DNA of 64,000 bases from positions 434,001 through 498,000 of the forward strand of contig NZ_CM001776.1 of NCBI RefSeq assembly GCF_000332275.1, read 5' to 3'. Source of the stretch: Synechococcus sp. PCC 7336. Its GTDB lineage: Bacteria > Cyanobacteriota > Cyanobacteriia > Thermostichales > PCC-7336. Shown here in pieces: positions 45,002 through 56,900 of this stretch; position 1 is the first letter of the stretch; each line of letters starts with the position of its first letter. The translations under genes were made by a program, and so were the position numbers. The notes beneath the pieces are model-generated. The model ran no database searches. It was not told the origin of the DNA and saw only the letters and a program-made list of their open reading frames with translations.

Positions 45002-45863
45002 TCGGAGCTGAGCGTCGGAAATAGCGCCCCAGACCGTATAGCTTGCCCAATGCCGTGGCGGGTTGAAGGGGTAACAGGGCCAAAGCCACCAATCCTATCC
45101 GCAGCATCCGCCCCCATCTGGCCAGTGGGTCGGCATATCGCTCCAAGGCAATCGCATAGCTGTAGGTGCTGTGGTGGAGCTTGTTAAAGCGGTTGCGATT
45201 GGTAATGGATGAGGGGGCGTGCGAGAGCCCGAATTGGGCTGTAATGGCTATGCCGTGACCCTGTTGCCGATAGCGCTGGCAAAAGTCGAAGTCTTCGTAG
45301 TACAGAAAAAATTCGGGGTCGAACTGGGGACAGCGATCGAACCGGGCCAGATTGATTAAGAGGCTGCATCCCGAGACCCAGTCGCACTCGACGTAGGGGT
45401 GCTCGGAATCCTTCGAGATGAGATTGGCTTCGGCGATCGCCCCCTTTGCCGCATCGAAGCTCCCTCCGGCAAACCACACCTGTTGCGAGTCTGTATAGAC
45501 AATCGTGCCCAAGATCGAGATCGAGGCATAGCGCTCGAAAAATTCCGCCACGGCTGGCAAGTGGGTGCCGGGTAACAGGCGCGTATCGGGATTGACTAAC
45601 CAGACGATCGCCTGCGGATCGCGAGCGAAGATCCACTGCAAGCCGAGATTGCAAGCCCGTCCGAAGCCCACATTGGTTGCACTCGTCAAAATTGAAACTG
45701 TCGGTCCCGCACAGGCTTCCAACTGGCGATCGCCAGGGGAATTATTCACGATCGCCACGCGATGGGCAATGTTGCTACTATCGGGCAATGACTTCAGCAA
45801 TCTCTGAATCAGAGCTGCACAGTGGTAGTTAACAGTGAGGAAGTAAACCAAGAGGCGAGCCAT
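44988..45863 (-). CDS. Family 2 glycosyltransferase (rhamnosyltransferase-like)
   Basis: 291 residues. GT-A fold: an N-terminal VNYHCAALIQRLL, the nucleotide-binding area VWLVNPDTRLLPG in place of DxD, GGSFD, then FLYYEDFDFCQRYRQQGHGI, the acceptor-site ED motif of GT2 rhamnosyltransferase-like enzymes. One C-terminal hydrophobic stretch (about 255-275) may attach it to the membrane. It likely adds a sugar to a surface polysaccharide. Confidence 0.88.
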   Translation of the reverse strand: MARLLVYFLTVNYHCAALIQRLLKSLPDSSNIAHRVAIVNNSPGDRQLEACAGPTVSILTSATNVGFGRACNLGLQWIFARDPQAIVWLVNPDTRLLPGTHLPAVAEFFERYASISILGTIVYTDSQQVWFAGGSFDAAKGAIAEANLISKDSEHPYVECDWVSGCSLLINLARFDRCPQFDPEFFLYYEDFDFCQRYRQQGHGIAITAQFGLSHAPSSITNRNRFNKLHHSTYSYAIALERYADPLARWGRMLRIGLVALALLPLQPATALGKLYGLGRYFRRSAPTTPQ

Positions 45864-45968
45864 GCGGTGAAAGCCGTTCTTAACAGTAGCGCAGGGAGAA
45901 GACGCCGTTCTGGCCCGATCGATGCTGGAGGTTTAAGCTAAGGTCTGAGAGATGCCCCTGAGGAGATA

Positions 45969-47270
45969 ATGTTGACCTTGCCATCCCCCAAACATCTAAT
46001 GTTGCCAGTTCTTCTAGCAGGACTGTCGTTGCTCGCCGCTTGTGGCGGAGGGGGAGGCGAGACATCTGCCGATCGCCGCACGGACCAGCCCACCGTCACG
46101 ATACTGGGAGTGGTGATTGGGGAACAGCAAGATAAGTTGGAGGCAGCCCTAGCGCCGTTTGAGGCAGAAACCGGCATTGACGTGGTGTATGAAGGAACGG
46201 ACGCCTTTGCCACCTTGCTGCCGGTGCGGGTGGCGGCCAATAACGCCCCCGACATCGCCATGTTTCCCCAACCCGGTTTGCTGGCAGACTTTGCCCGCTC
46301 GGGAGATTTGATCCCCCTCAACCAGTTTATCGATCGCGATGTCCTCACCTCTGCCTATTCCCAAGACTGGATCGACCTCGGCAGTGTCGACGGAGAAAGC
46401 TACGGCATTTGGTATCGAGCCTCCGTCAAAAGTCTCGTCTGGTACAGTCCTCCTGCCTTCGACGCTGCAGGATACGACATTCCTAGCAGTTGGGACGAGT
46501 TAATTGCCCTATCCGATCGCATCGTGGCAGATGGCCGCGTGCCCTGGTGTTTGGGCATGGAAAGCGGCAGTTCCACCGGCTGGGTGGGCACCGATTGGAT
46601 TGAAGACATCATGCTGCGCACGGCGGGGGCAGAGACCTACGACCGCTGGGTCGTTAACGAGTTACCCTTCGACTCCCCAGAAGTGAAGGCTGCCTTCGAA
46701 CAATTTGGCAACATTGCCCTCAACCCCGATTATGTCGTTGGCGGCACCGTGGGTGCGATCTCGATCCCCTTCGGCGATTCCCCCAACGGTTTATTCAGCG
46801 AACCGCCCCAGTGCTACCTACACCGTCAGGCCAATTTCATCGCCTCCTTCTTCCCTAAAGACGTGGTGTTGGGTGAAGATGTTGCCATTTTTCCACTGCC
46901 CCCGATCGATCGCGCCAATGGCCTGCCCGTCTTGGTGGCTGGAGATGCCTTTGCCGCTTTGAACGACACCCCCGAAACCGAAGCCTTGATGAATTATTTA
47001 GTTACCACCCAGCCCCACGAAATTTGGGCAGGCTTGGGAGGCTTTATCTCCCCCTACAGTCAGGTCAGTTTGGATGTCTATCCCAACGCAATCGCTCGCC
47101 AGCAAGCAGAAATTTTAGCCAACGCCGAAACAGTGCGATTCGATGGTTCCGATATGATGCCGGGAGCTGTAGGCACGGGTTCTTTCTGGGCAGGGGTGAC
47201 AGATTACGTTGGCGGCACGCCACTCGATATCGTGCTCTCAAACATTCAAGCCAGTTGGCCTCAGGAATAG
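45969..47270 (+). CDS. ggtB: Sugar/compatible-solute ABC transporter substrate-binding lipoprotein (GgtB-like)
   Basis: 433 residues. A lipoprotein signal with lipobox LLAACG (about 17-22), then a family 1 sugar-binding protein. The block WYSPPAFDAAGYDIPSSWDE, PWCLGMESG and TGWVGTDWIED is the alpha-glucoside/glucosylglycerol-binding type (AglE/ThuE/GgtB). It is followed by two permease genes and an ATPase gene in the same direction. In Synechocystis, Ggt takes up glucosylglycerol, sucrose and trehalose. The assignment of substrate is by analogy. Confidence 0.87.
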   Translation: MLTLPSPKHLMLPVLLAGLSLLAACGGGGGETSADRRTDQPTVTILGVVIGEQQDKLEAALAPFEAETGIDVVYEGTDAFATLLPVRVAANNAPDIAMFPQPGLLADFARSGDLIPLNQFIDRDVLTSAYSQDWIDLGSVDGESYGIWYRASVKSLVWYSPPAFDAAGYDIPSSWDELIALSDRIVADGRVPWCLGMESGSSTGWVGTDWIEDIMLRTAGAETYDRWVVNELPFDSPEVKAAFEQFGNIALNPDYVVGGTVGAISIPFGDSPNGLFSEPPQCYLHRQANFIASFFPKDVVLGEDVAIFPLPPIDRANGLPVLVAGDAFAALNDTPETEALMNYLVTTQPHEIWAGLGGFISPYSQVSLDVYPNAIARQQAEILANAETVRFDGSDMMPGAVGTGSFWAGVTDYVGGTPLDIVLSNIQASWPQE

Positions 47271-47397
47271 TACTGACCGACATTGAATCCTCGTGTAAAA
47301 TGCACTATTCCTCTCCGAACCCATTGCAAAGATTCAATCACGGAGGATTGGGCGAGATCCTTGCCCCGTCCCCCATGTAGATAGCCCCCGTTTCCCC

Positions 47398-48480
47398 ATG
47401 AGGCTTCCCGCCATCCCTCGGTCTCTCTTCGCCAAAACCGCCATTATTGCCAGCACCCTCGTTTTGGGCTGCATCCTGGTCTTAGCTCTCGCCTTTGGCA
47501 GCAATCCTCTGATGACTCGCCTGCTGAGTGTCATTTTGGCGATCGCCGCTGGAGTGGTGGGGGTTATCGGGCTGTTCTACGTTCTGAATGCGTTGGTGCA
47601 AGGGTTGCCCTACCGCTGGCGACCTCGGGTGCTGCCCTGGGTCTTTGTCGGGCCTGCAGGAGTCGTTTTAGCTGCCTACTTAGTGCTGCCCACACTCAAC
47701 ACTTTTTACCTGAGCTTGCTCGATCGCCGTTCGGAAAACTTTGTCGGATTGGCCAACTACGCCTTCGCCCTCACCAATCGGGCGATGCTAATTGCCTTCC
47801 GCAATAACTTTTTGTGGCTGGTGCTGGTCACGGGGTTGAGTGTGGGGTTTGGTTTGGTCATCGCCGTACTGCTCGATCGCGTCAAATACGAGCCTCTGGC
47901 AAAATCTCTGATTTTCTTGCCCATGGCGATTTCGTTTGTGGGAGCCAGCGTGATTTGGCGGTTTATCTATGCCTTCCGCCCCGCAAATAGCGAACAAATT
48001 GGCCTGCTCAATGCTGCCATCACCCGCTTGGGATTCGAGCCCGTGGGCTGGTTGGTGGAGCGATCGGTGAATAATTTCGCCCTGATCGCCATCATGATTT
48101 GGCTATATACCGGTTTTTGCATGGTGCTGCTCTCTTCCGCCATTAAGTGTATTCCCGCCGATATATTGGAGGCTGCCCGCATCGACGGAGCCAACGAATT
48201 TCAGATTTTCTGGCGCATTATCATTCCCTACGTTCGCTCCACCATCGCTGTCGTTGCCACCACCGTCATCATTTTGGTGCTGAAAGTGTTTGATATTGTC
48301 TGGGTGATGACTGGCGGCAATCAAGGGACGGAAGTCTTAGCCAGCCGCATGATCAAAGAAATGTTCAACTTCCGGGATTTTGGCCGAGGCAGCGCGATCG
48401 CCGTCATTCTCTTCATCTTGGTGATTCCCGTTATCTTCGCCAACATCCGTCGCTTTCAGCAGCAGGAGGCCAATCGCTAA
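47398..48480 (+). CDS. ggtC: Sugar ABC transporter permease (GgtC-like)
   Basis: 360 residues. Two extra N-terminal helices (about 8-65) precede the MalF-type core with six helices; the core opens with WVFVGPAGVVLAAYLVLP. The EAA loop is EAARIDGANEFQIFWRIIIP (about 260). It pairs with the next permease, whose ATG overlaps this stop (TAATG). The extended N-terminus matches GgtC/AglF-type proteins. Confidence 0.92.
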   Translation: MRLPAIPRSLFAKTAIIASTLVLGCILVLALAFGSNPLMTRLLSVILAIAAGVVGVIGLFYVLNALVQGLPYRWRPRVLPWVFVGPAGVVLAAYLVLPTLNTFYLSLLDRRSENFVGLANYAFALTNRAMLIAFRNNFLWLVLVTGLSVGFGLVIAVLLDRVKYEPLAKSLIFLPMAISFVGASVIWRFIYAFRPANSEQIGLLNAAITRLGFEPVGWLVERSVNNFALIAIMIWLYTGFCMVLLSSAIKCIPADILEAARIDGANEFQIFWRIIIPYVRSTIAVVATTVIILVLKVFDIVWVMTGGNQGTEVLASRMIKEMFNFRDFGRGSAIAVILFILVIPVIFANIRRFQQQEANR

Positions 48481-49370
48481 TGACGCTTTCCAGCTCGAAC
48501 CCCTCAACTTGGCGGCTCAAAGTCCAGAAATTTGCCTCCCGCCTTCCCCTCCACACGGCGATCGTCACGATTTGTTTGTTGTGGAGCTTGCCAACCACGG
48601 GTTTACTCATCAGCTCGTTACGAGAGCGAGAGGCTTTGCTGGCCTCCGGTTGGTGGACGGTATTGCAACTCCCCCTAGATTTCGCCCAATTCACTTGGGA
48701 AAACTACCTGCGGGTGGCGACGGCGGAAGGGATGGGACAGGCGTTTCTCAACAGCTTGACGATTGCGATTCCGGCCACGATTATGCCGATCGCGATCGCC
48801 ACCTTTGCTGCCTACGCCCTGGCGTGGATGAAATTTCCGGGGCGGCAGTTGTTGTTTGGCCTGACGATCGCACTGTTGGTGGTGCCCCTGCAAATGACTC
48901 TGATCCCAGTCTTGCGGGCCTATAGTTCGCTGGGGCTATCCGGTACATTTCTCGGCATCTGGCTGGCCCACACGGGCTACGGCATGCCCCTCGGCATTTA
49001 TCTGATGCGCAATTACATTGGGTCGCTGCCTAGAGAACTAATTGAAGCAGCCTCGGTGGACGGTGCCTCCCACTGGCAGATTTTCACCAAGGCGATCGTG
49101 CCGCTTTCGATTCCGGCGATCGCCTCTTTTGCAGTATTCCAGTTTTTGTGGGTGTGGAATGATTTGCTGGTGGCTTTGGTCTACCTCGGCGGCAGCCCCA
49201 ATGTGGCTCCGGTGACACTGCAGCTGAGCAATATTGTGGGTTCGCGCGGTCAAGATTGGCACCTACTCACCGCCGGAGCGTTTTTGAGTATGACGATCCC
49301 CCTCGTCGTGTTCTTTGCCCTGCAGCGCTTCTTCGTGCGGGGGATTTTAGCGGGGTCGGTGAAGGGTTGA
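48480..49370 (+). CDS. ggtD: Sugar ABC transporter permease (GgtD-like)
   Basis: 296 residues, six helices, MalG type. The EAA loop is EAASVDGASHWQIFTKAIVP (about 185-205). The start overlaps the previous stop by one base, so translation is coupled. It forms the membrane channel with the upstream permease. Confidence 0.92.
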   Translation: MTLSSSNPSTWRLKVQKFASRLPLHTAIVTICLLWSLPTTGLLISSLREREALLASGWWTVLQLPLDFAQFTWENYLRVATAEGMGQAFLNSLTIAIPATIMPIAIATFAAYALAWMKFPGRQLLFGLTIALLVVPLQMTLIPVLRAYSSLGLSGTFLGIWLAHTGYGMPLGIYLMRNYIGSLPRELIEAASVDGASHWQIFTKAIVPLSIPAIASFAVFQFLWVWNDLLVALVYLGGSPNVAPVTLQLSNIVGSRGQDWHLLTAGAFLSMTIPLVVFFALQRFFVRGILAGSVKG

Positions 49371-49427
49371 TGGCAGCTTCTGCGGCGATCGCCACAGGTG
49401 GGTGTCGGTAATGGTAAGGAGATTGAA

Positions 49428-50540
49428 ATGGCTGGAGTGGTTTTCGATCGCGTCACCAGACGATATGGCGATTTCACTGCCGTGAGCGAGCTCAGCCTAG
49501 CGGTTCGAGATCGGGAATTCCTCGTCTTAGTCGGACCATCTGGCTGCGGCAAAACCACGACGCTGCGGATGCTGGCGGGCTTAGAAGAGGTCAGCTCGGG
49601 GGAGATATCGATCGGCGATCGCCGAGTGAACGATGTGCCGTCGAAGGATCGCGATATCGCGATGGTATTTCAATCTTATGCCCTCTACCCCCATATGACG
49701 GTGTACGAAAATATGGCCTTTAGCCTGACGTTGCGGGGGATGAATCAAGCGGAGATCTCTCGCCGTGTCACTGAAGCAGCACAGCAGATGGGGATCGAAT
49801 CGCTGTTGCATCGCAAGCCCGCGCAACTATCGGGGGGACAGCGGCAGCGGGTGGCGGTGGGTCGGGCGATCGTGCGCGACCCGGCGGTGTTTTTGATGGA
49901 CGAACCGCTGTCGAATTTGGATGCCAAGTTGCGGGTGCAGGCGCGGGCAGAGATTAGCAAACTGCATCAAAAATTGGGGGCGACGTTCGTTTACGTCACC
50001 CACGATCAGGTGGAAGCTATGACAATGGGCAGCCGCATTGCCGTGCTGAAAGACGGAGTGCTGCAGCAGATCGATACTCCAGCCAATTTGTACAACCATC
50101 CCAAAAATGTGTTTGTGGCAGAGTTTATCGGCAGTCCGTCAATGAATCTGTTTGCAGCGCTATTGCTGGATCGCGACGGGGACTTAGTTGTCAAAACGGA
50201 GGCATTTGAGTTGAAGTTGCCCGAGCGCAAAGCCGAGCAATTTCGCCCCTATCGCGATCTCCCGGTTATCTTTGGCTTGCGCCCCGAAAATATTCACGAC
50301 CCACAGTACCCCGTTCCAGACATCTCGCCTGAATCCGTCACGGCCAAAGTATCGGTGATGGAAATGATGGGAAATGAAGTGGTTGTGTATTTAGAAAGTC
50401 CCGATGGCAGCGAGTTTGTGGCCCGCATCGACCCGCGCACTGCCATGAAAGTGGGCGACTCAGTTCCCCTCTGGTTTGATATGGAGGGTTTACATCTGTT
50501 CGATCGCGATCGTCAAACCGCAATCCAGTGCGTTCGTTAA
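49428..50540 (+). CDS. ggtA: Sugar ABC transporter ATP-binding protein (GgtA/UgpC/MalK type)
   Basis: 370 residues from the ATG at 49428, which has AAGGAG upstream; a GTG ten codons earlier is less likely. Walker A is GPSGCGKTT, signature LSGGQRQRVAVGRA, Walker B VFLMDEPLSNLD and switch His in YVTHDQVEA. A C-terminal TOBE/regulatory domain (about 235-365) marks the MalK/UgpC subfamily. It energises the upstream permease pair. In Synechocystis, ggtA is separate from ggtBCD; here all four genes are together. Confidence 0.94.
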   Translation: MAGVVFDRVTRRYGDFTAVSELSLAVRDREFLVLVGPSGCGKTTTLRMLAGLEEVSSGEISIGDRRVNDVPSKDRDIAMVFQSYALYPHMTVYENMAFSLTLRGMNQAEISRRVTEAAQQMGIESLLHRKPAQLSGGQRQRVAVGRAIVRDPAVFLMDEPLSNLDAKLRVQARAEISKLHQKLGATFVYVTHDQVEAMTMGSRIAVLKDGVLQQIDTPANLYNHPKNVFVAEFIGSPSMNLFAALLLDRDGDLVVKTEAFELKLPERKAEQFRPYRDLPVIFGLRPENIHDPQYPVPDISPESVTAKVSVMEMMGNEVVVYLESPDGSEFVARIDPRTAMKVGDSVPLWFDMEGLHLFDRDRQTAIQCVR

Positions 50541-50945
50541 AGATGCGATTGAAGTCTTGCTGCTGCAGCGATCTAACCATTCTGAGAGGCGATCGCTTCA
50601 CGATAGGAGCATCATGTTAATTTTTCCGATCGCCCTTTGCCCCTCCAGTTCCTCTCAGCCCTCGTTTCGCTAGCCGCGAGCACAGCTCGGGCAGCCTGCA
50701 AACCCAGACATCGCCCGATCTGAGGCGGTCGATAAGTCACAGACCCAAAGTCTCGATCGAAGCCTAAAGGCACTACTTTGCCGATTTCTGTTTTGATACC
50801 TATTTAATATTTCTTACGATTATTACGCATCTATTTATACTATTTCCGTGAATACACGCATGTGCGGCCGCTAGGTCGCTGTTAACTTTAAACCGTCTCA
50901 GGCATTTCATCACGCTCTCATAGTGTTTTCACGAACCTCCCATAC
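50541..50945. other. Gene-free region before the Rhs gene
   Basis: No gene, terminator or promoter identified. The Rhs frame stays open only to 50892, where a TAA precedes it, and the translated stretch before the ATG has no signal peptide. Confidence 0.5.
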
Positions 50946-53900
50946 ATGGGGAGGTCACCTTCCGTAGACGGGACCGCAACGGTGGAGCAGGCGGTGACGT
51001 TGGAGGTGGTAGCCGACCCGATCGCCACCACCCGCGTTTCGGGAGTCATTGCCAGTACGCTGCTCGACCCAGCGACAGGAGAGCAACAGGTGTTGGAGGG
51101 AGTGCGCATTACCCTCGGTGAAGCAGAGACCTTCACGGCGGCGGATGGTTCCTTCACTCTAGAACTCCTGAATGGCTTCCCCGACATCAATGCCCTCAAA
51201 ATCCACGGCGATTCGATTGCTGGGGCCTATCCATTTATTGCCGAGAGACTGCCGTTGGTGTTGGGCCAAGAGGCCATCGTCGGGGTGAATAATGTCATTA
51301 CCCGACCGATTTATCTGCCGCCGATTGACGTAGACAGTGGTTCGGTTATTCCAGCGGGTCAAGACGTCACGGTCACCACCGATAAGATTCCGGGAGCGGC
51401 GGTATTTGTGGCAGCGGATTCGTTGCTCGATCCGCAGGGGAATCCATTTGGGGGCGTGTTGAGTATCACGGAGGTTTCCGCCGAGCTTACCCCAGCCGCC
51501 TTTCCGGACACCCTCAGCCCCGATCTGGTGGTGACGATTCAGCCAGGGGAGATGGTGTTTGCCCAGGCGGCTCCCCTGTCGCTGCCGAATTTAGCTGGAT
51601 ATGCAGCGGGATTTGAGTTGGATCTCTACTCGATTAATCCTGCGACGGGGGACTTCGAGGTGGTGGGTCGCGGGCGAGTCAGTGCTGACGGAACTGTCGT
51701 TGAAACGGTTGAGGGGGGAATTCGCAACAGTAGCTGGCATTTCTTTGCTCCAACCCCCCAGGCTCCGGGCCTCAACCAGCTCCATCCCGAATGCAATACC
51801 TGCCCAGCCGATACCAACAACCTCGAATTAGGTGAATCGAACAATCCCGATGGCAGTAATTTCAACTCTTCGGTTCAACTGTTTACAGGGGCATTAATTG
51901 AAACCCACGATCTAGCCTCCTACCAGTCTCAAGGGGTCAATCGCGGCCTTCAGCTCACCTACGACTCCCAACGAGCCAATCCCAATCATCTCGTCTCCTT
52001 CGGCTACGACAATGTCGACCCCACCGCCTTAGCGCCTAATTTTGAAGAGCGGCTGCGGTTGATGGCGCAATTAACCGTTCATGCCGATGGCTTCGATCTG
52101 GAAGCCGCTGGGTTTGAAGGGGGTCAATACGGCCTGCAGGGGGGAGAAAACTTCTGGAGTCTGCCGGCAGAAAGTGGCCCGGTCAATGCCTCCCTCCAAG
52201 TGGATTTGAGCTCGGTCAAGTCTGGCAAATATGACTATTCGTTGGAGAGTGGCATTCGTCTGTTTGTACGCAACCAGTTGGTCGGTTCGTCCAACACCAC
52301 TCAAGGGGAACTGTTGCACGTCAATTCGGTTGATAGTGTCTTTGGCAGTGGCTGGGGCTTGGCGGGGCTGCAGGAGATTGTCGAGAATGCCGATGGTTCG
52401 CTGCTGCTGATTGATGGGGATGGCAGCGAGCTATTGTTCGATGCGCCCAGCCTTGCGGGGGAGCCCTATCAATCGCCGTTGGGGGATTTCTCCGAACTGG
52501 TGAAATTGCCGGATGGTACCTTCCGCCGCACGCTCACAGACCAGACGGTTTACGAATTCAACGAGCGCAACCAACTGGTGGAGATGCGCGATCGCAATGG
52601 CAACTCGAACCGTTACGAGTACGACCTGCAGGGACGATTTGTCAAAAGGGTCGATCCGGTGGGGTTGGAAACTCGGTTTGAATATACGGGCGATCGCATT
52701 ACCTCCATCGTCGATCCGGCAGGCCGAGTCACCCGTTTGGAGCACGACGAATTTGGCAATCTCGCACGGATTGTCGACCCGGATGAATCGGCTCGTACTT
52801 GGGGCTATGACAGCCGTCATTTGCTGACGACGGAGATTACCAAGCGCGGTTTTGTGGAGGAGACGTTCTATGACGAGGCTGGTCGTGCGTCTCGGGCGGA
52901 ACGTCCCGATGGGTCGGCAGTGCAGGTGGCTGGCTTTGAGTCGCAGGGGTTTGTGCGGGGGGATCTGACTCGCGATGTGACAGCAGCACCGCTGGCGGCG
53001 GGAGGTAGCGAACTCCAGGCCACTTATGCGGATGCGAATGGGAATGTGCGGGCCGCTCAACTGGATTTGGCCGGTCAGTTTGTCAATGCCAGCGATGGGG
53101 TTGGGGCTGGGGGAATTGTTCGACGCAATGCGGATAATTTAGTCGAGCAGACAACCGATGCCAGGGGCTTTCTGACTAATTACACCTATGACGAGCGGGG
53201 TAATGTGACCAGTATCAGCGATACCGTCTCGCTTTCCACAGGCGCGACTCTACCCCAAGCCTCATTATCTTTTGATGGAGTTGATGATTACGTTCAACTC
53301 AGCTCTTCCCCAATCGTGGCAGGTCTGCCCAATTCAACCATTGAAACCTGGGTGAACTTTAACTCAGTCACCAGTGAGGTCGGGGAGACGATTTACAGTG
53401 AAGACAATTCTGGGGGAACCATTCATCGGCTTTATCGCAATGATAATACGATTGGATTTGCGATTTGGAGAAGCGATCGTAGCGGCCAGTGGCGATATGT
53501 CAATGCAACCGTCGATATAGTCGCTGGAGAGTGGCTTCACATTGCTGGTGTTCTAGATGCCGAAGGAGGCATGATTTTATATGTGAACGGAGAAGAGGTC
53601 GCATTCAATAACAGTAATCTTCCTACCAATACCAATGTTGTCTCCACACAGCTTGGCCGCCATATCAATAATGGGGGTGGGGGATATTTCAACGGTAAGG
53701 TTGATGAGATTCGAGCCTGGGGAGTGGCACGCTCGCAAGCAGAGATTCAGCGCCATCTCGACTATCAGCTAGCGGGGAACGAAGTCGGGCTGCTTGGCTA
53801 TTGGAGATTGGATGCTGGCGATGGTACGAATATTGATAACACCGCTGTTAGCTCTAACGATGAATTGACTGGAGACTTAACCAATGGCGTCCAATGGAGT

Positions 53901-56900
53901 GAAGATACTGCTCCTTTGAATAACCAATTTCTCCTCGAAGAGCTAGCTTATGATGAGGACTTTGAGGGCGACATCATCTCTTCTTCTCTGGATGAATGGA
54001 CAAATAGCAACACCGACAACTCTCATCCAAATACTTTTAGTACATTTTTAGGTCGTTTTAGTAATAGTGAAACCACGCTCAATCTATCGACCACAGCAGG
54101 AGAGACTTATAATATAACGTTTGATTTATACGCGATCGACTCTTGGGATGAGAACAGCGCAATCAGCGGTCCAGATATTGTCAGGGTTGAAGCAGACAAT
54201 ACGATTCTGTTTAGAGAGGCGCTTGGCCTGACCAACGAACCGACATTTCGACCCCCTGATGAGTCTGGATATTTTGGATTTAGTTCGCAATATCAAGATG
54301 CGATTTACCGGGATATTTCCCTCACGTTTACCGCCCAAGATGGTCTGACCTCGTTACGATTTGCCGATGAGGGATTGCAGGGCTTATTCGATGAGTCTTG
54401 GGGGATTGATAATGTTCGAGTGGTTAAACTGACGGCGGTTGATGCGGCAGAAGGGAGTTCTCAACGATTTTCTTACGATCCCGCTTTCAACCAGCTCGCC
54501 AGCTACACCGACGAGCTAGGCCGCCAAACCTTTTTCGAAATCGATCCTACCAATGGCAATACCACTGAAATTCGGCAGGTGATTGGCCAGGACGATCGTA
54601 CTTCTGTTGAAACTGACGATCTCCTCACCCTTTTTACCTATACGACCCAGGGACTGGTTGACACCATTACCGATCCTTTAGGCCGCATCACTGACAACGA
54701 TTACGATGTCTTGGGTCGGCTTGAATCCACCACCGTGGCGGTGGGCACCGCAGACCAAGCTCAAGTGCGGTTTGAATATGACTTGGCAGGCAACTTGGCT
54801 ACCTTTATCGATGAAAACGGCAATCGTACCAGCTACGAGTACGACGCACTCAACCGGCTAGAACGCATTATCGAAGCCGACCCCGATGGCGTTGGCCCGC
54901 TGCTTTCACCTGTTACTCTGTTTGACTACGACGCCTATGGGAATCTCATTGAAACCATTGATGCCAATGGCAATCTGACTCGCTACGAGTATGAGGAGCG
55001 CGATCGCCTCAGCAAGATTATTAATGCCAATAATGACGAGTCTACGTTTGAGTATGACGGTCAGGGGAATCTGATTGCCGAGACGGATTTTAGAGGGAAT
55101 GCGACGACTCATTTTTATGACAGTCGAAATCGCCGCATCGCCAGCCTCGATCCTGAAGGTGGTATCGCCAGGTTTGCCTACGACCTAGATAACAACCTGA
55201 TTCGGGTGGTCGATCCGCGTGGCAATGCCACTCGCTATGGATATGACGCTCGCGATCGCCTAGTCAGCACCACAGATGCCGAAGGCAACGTCAGCCGCTA
55301 TGAGTTTGATGCGGTCAATAACCTGATTGCAACCGTCGATCGCAATCAGAACCGCACAGAGTTTGCTTACGACGACATCAACCGTCTCGTCCAGCAAATC
55401 GACCCCTACTCCAACAGCTATCTGCGGAGTTATGACAAAGCCAGTAACCTCACCAGTGCCACCGACGAGCGCGGCCACACCACTCAATTTGAATATGACG
55501 CCCGCTACCGTCTGACCAAAACCATTGATGCCAAGCTGGGTGCAACAGAATTCCGCTATGACGCAGTCGGCAATCTCCTCTCAGTGGAAGACGAACTGGA
55601 TCGCCTCACCCAATTTGAATACGACGCCCTCAACCGTCAAATTTCCGTCATCGACCCACTACTTCAAACCACCCGCTATCGCTACGATGCGATCGGCAAC
55701 CTCAAGGGGATCGATGGGGAACTCAACCGTACGGCGAGCTACGACTACGACAAGCTCAACCGAGTTGAAACTGTCACCAACGCCCACAACGACACCATCA
55801 CCTATCGCTACGACGCCAATAGCAATCTCCTCTCCGTCAGCGACGAACTCAACCGCACCACTCGCTTTACCTACGACAAACGCAACTGGCAAACCAGCGT
55901 CACCGACCCCCTCATCCACACTTCAACCACTGCTTACGATGCCAACGGTAATGTTTTATCTGTCACCGATCCCCTCGGCAACACCACCCGCTACGCCTAC
56001 GACACACTCAATCGCCAGATCGGCATTACGGATGCCAATAACGACACCACCACGTTGGGTTACGACGCCGTAGGCAATCTCACCTCTGTTCTCGACCCCG
56101 AACTGAACCTAACCGAATACGTCTACGACAAGCTCCATCGAGTGGAGGAAGAATCCAGCCACGGAGACGTGCGCACCTTTGCCTACGACGCCACCAGCAA
56201 TCTGACCTCGATGGTCAATGCCAATGGATTTGAGACTACCTATAGCTATGACGAACTCAATCGCCGCATCAGCGAGCTGGGGTACAACGAGCTGGGCGAG
56301 CTGCTGAACAATTACTTCTACGAGTTTGATGCCGCCGACCAATTGCGAGCAGTTGGAGATAACTTCCATCGCTACGGCTACACCTACGATTTAGCCGGTC
56401 GCCTTACCTCTGTCTCGAATGCAGGCAGCACGGGGGGTGTGCCTCAAGTGGACTTCGCCTATGGCTACGATGCTGCCAACAACCGCACCTCTGTAACTGA
56501 CACCATCGCCGGAGTTGAGACTGGACTGGAAACCTTTGAGTTTGACCTGCTCAATCGGGTGACTCGCCTTACTCAGTCGGGGGCGAATGTGGCCGAGAAG
56601 TCTGTCACTTTCGGCTACGACGCTGCCAGTCAAATGACGAGTGTGGGCCGGTTTAGCGATTTGGCTGAGACTCAGTCTGTGGCCACCAGTATCTACCAAT
56701 ACGATCTGGCCGGACGGCTGGAGCAATTGACCCATGCGAATAGCAGCTCTACGGTGGCTGATTATGGATTTACTTACGATGCGGCCAGTCGGATTACCCA
56801 GCTGACTTCTCCAGATGGGGAATCGGTGTATAGCTACGACCAACGGAATCAGTTGACAGGGGCTGAGTATGACTATCAGGGGAATGAAGACTATACCTAT

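Noticed and set aside
50613-50672. 19-codon frame with a ribosome-binding-site-like AGGAGC
   Set aside because: Too short and without any recognisable feature; kept only as a note.
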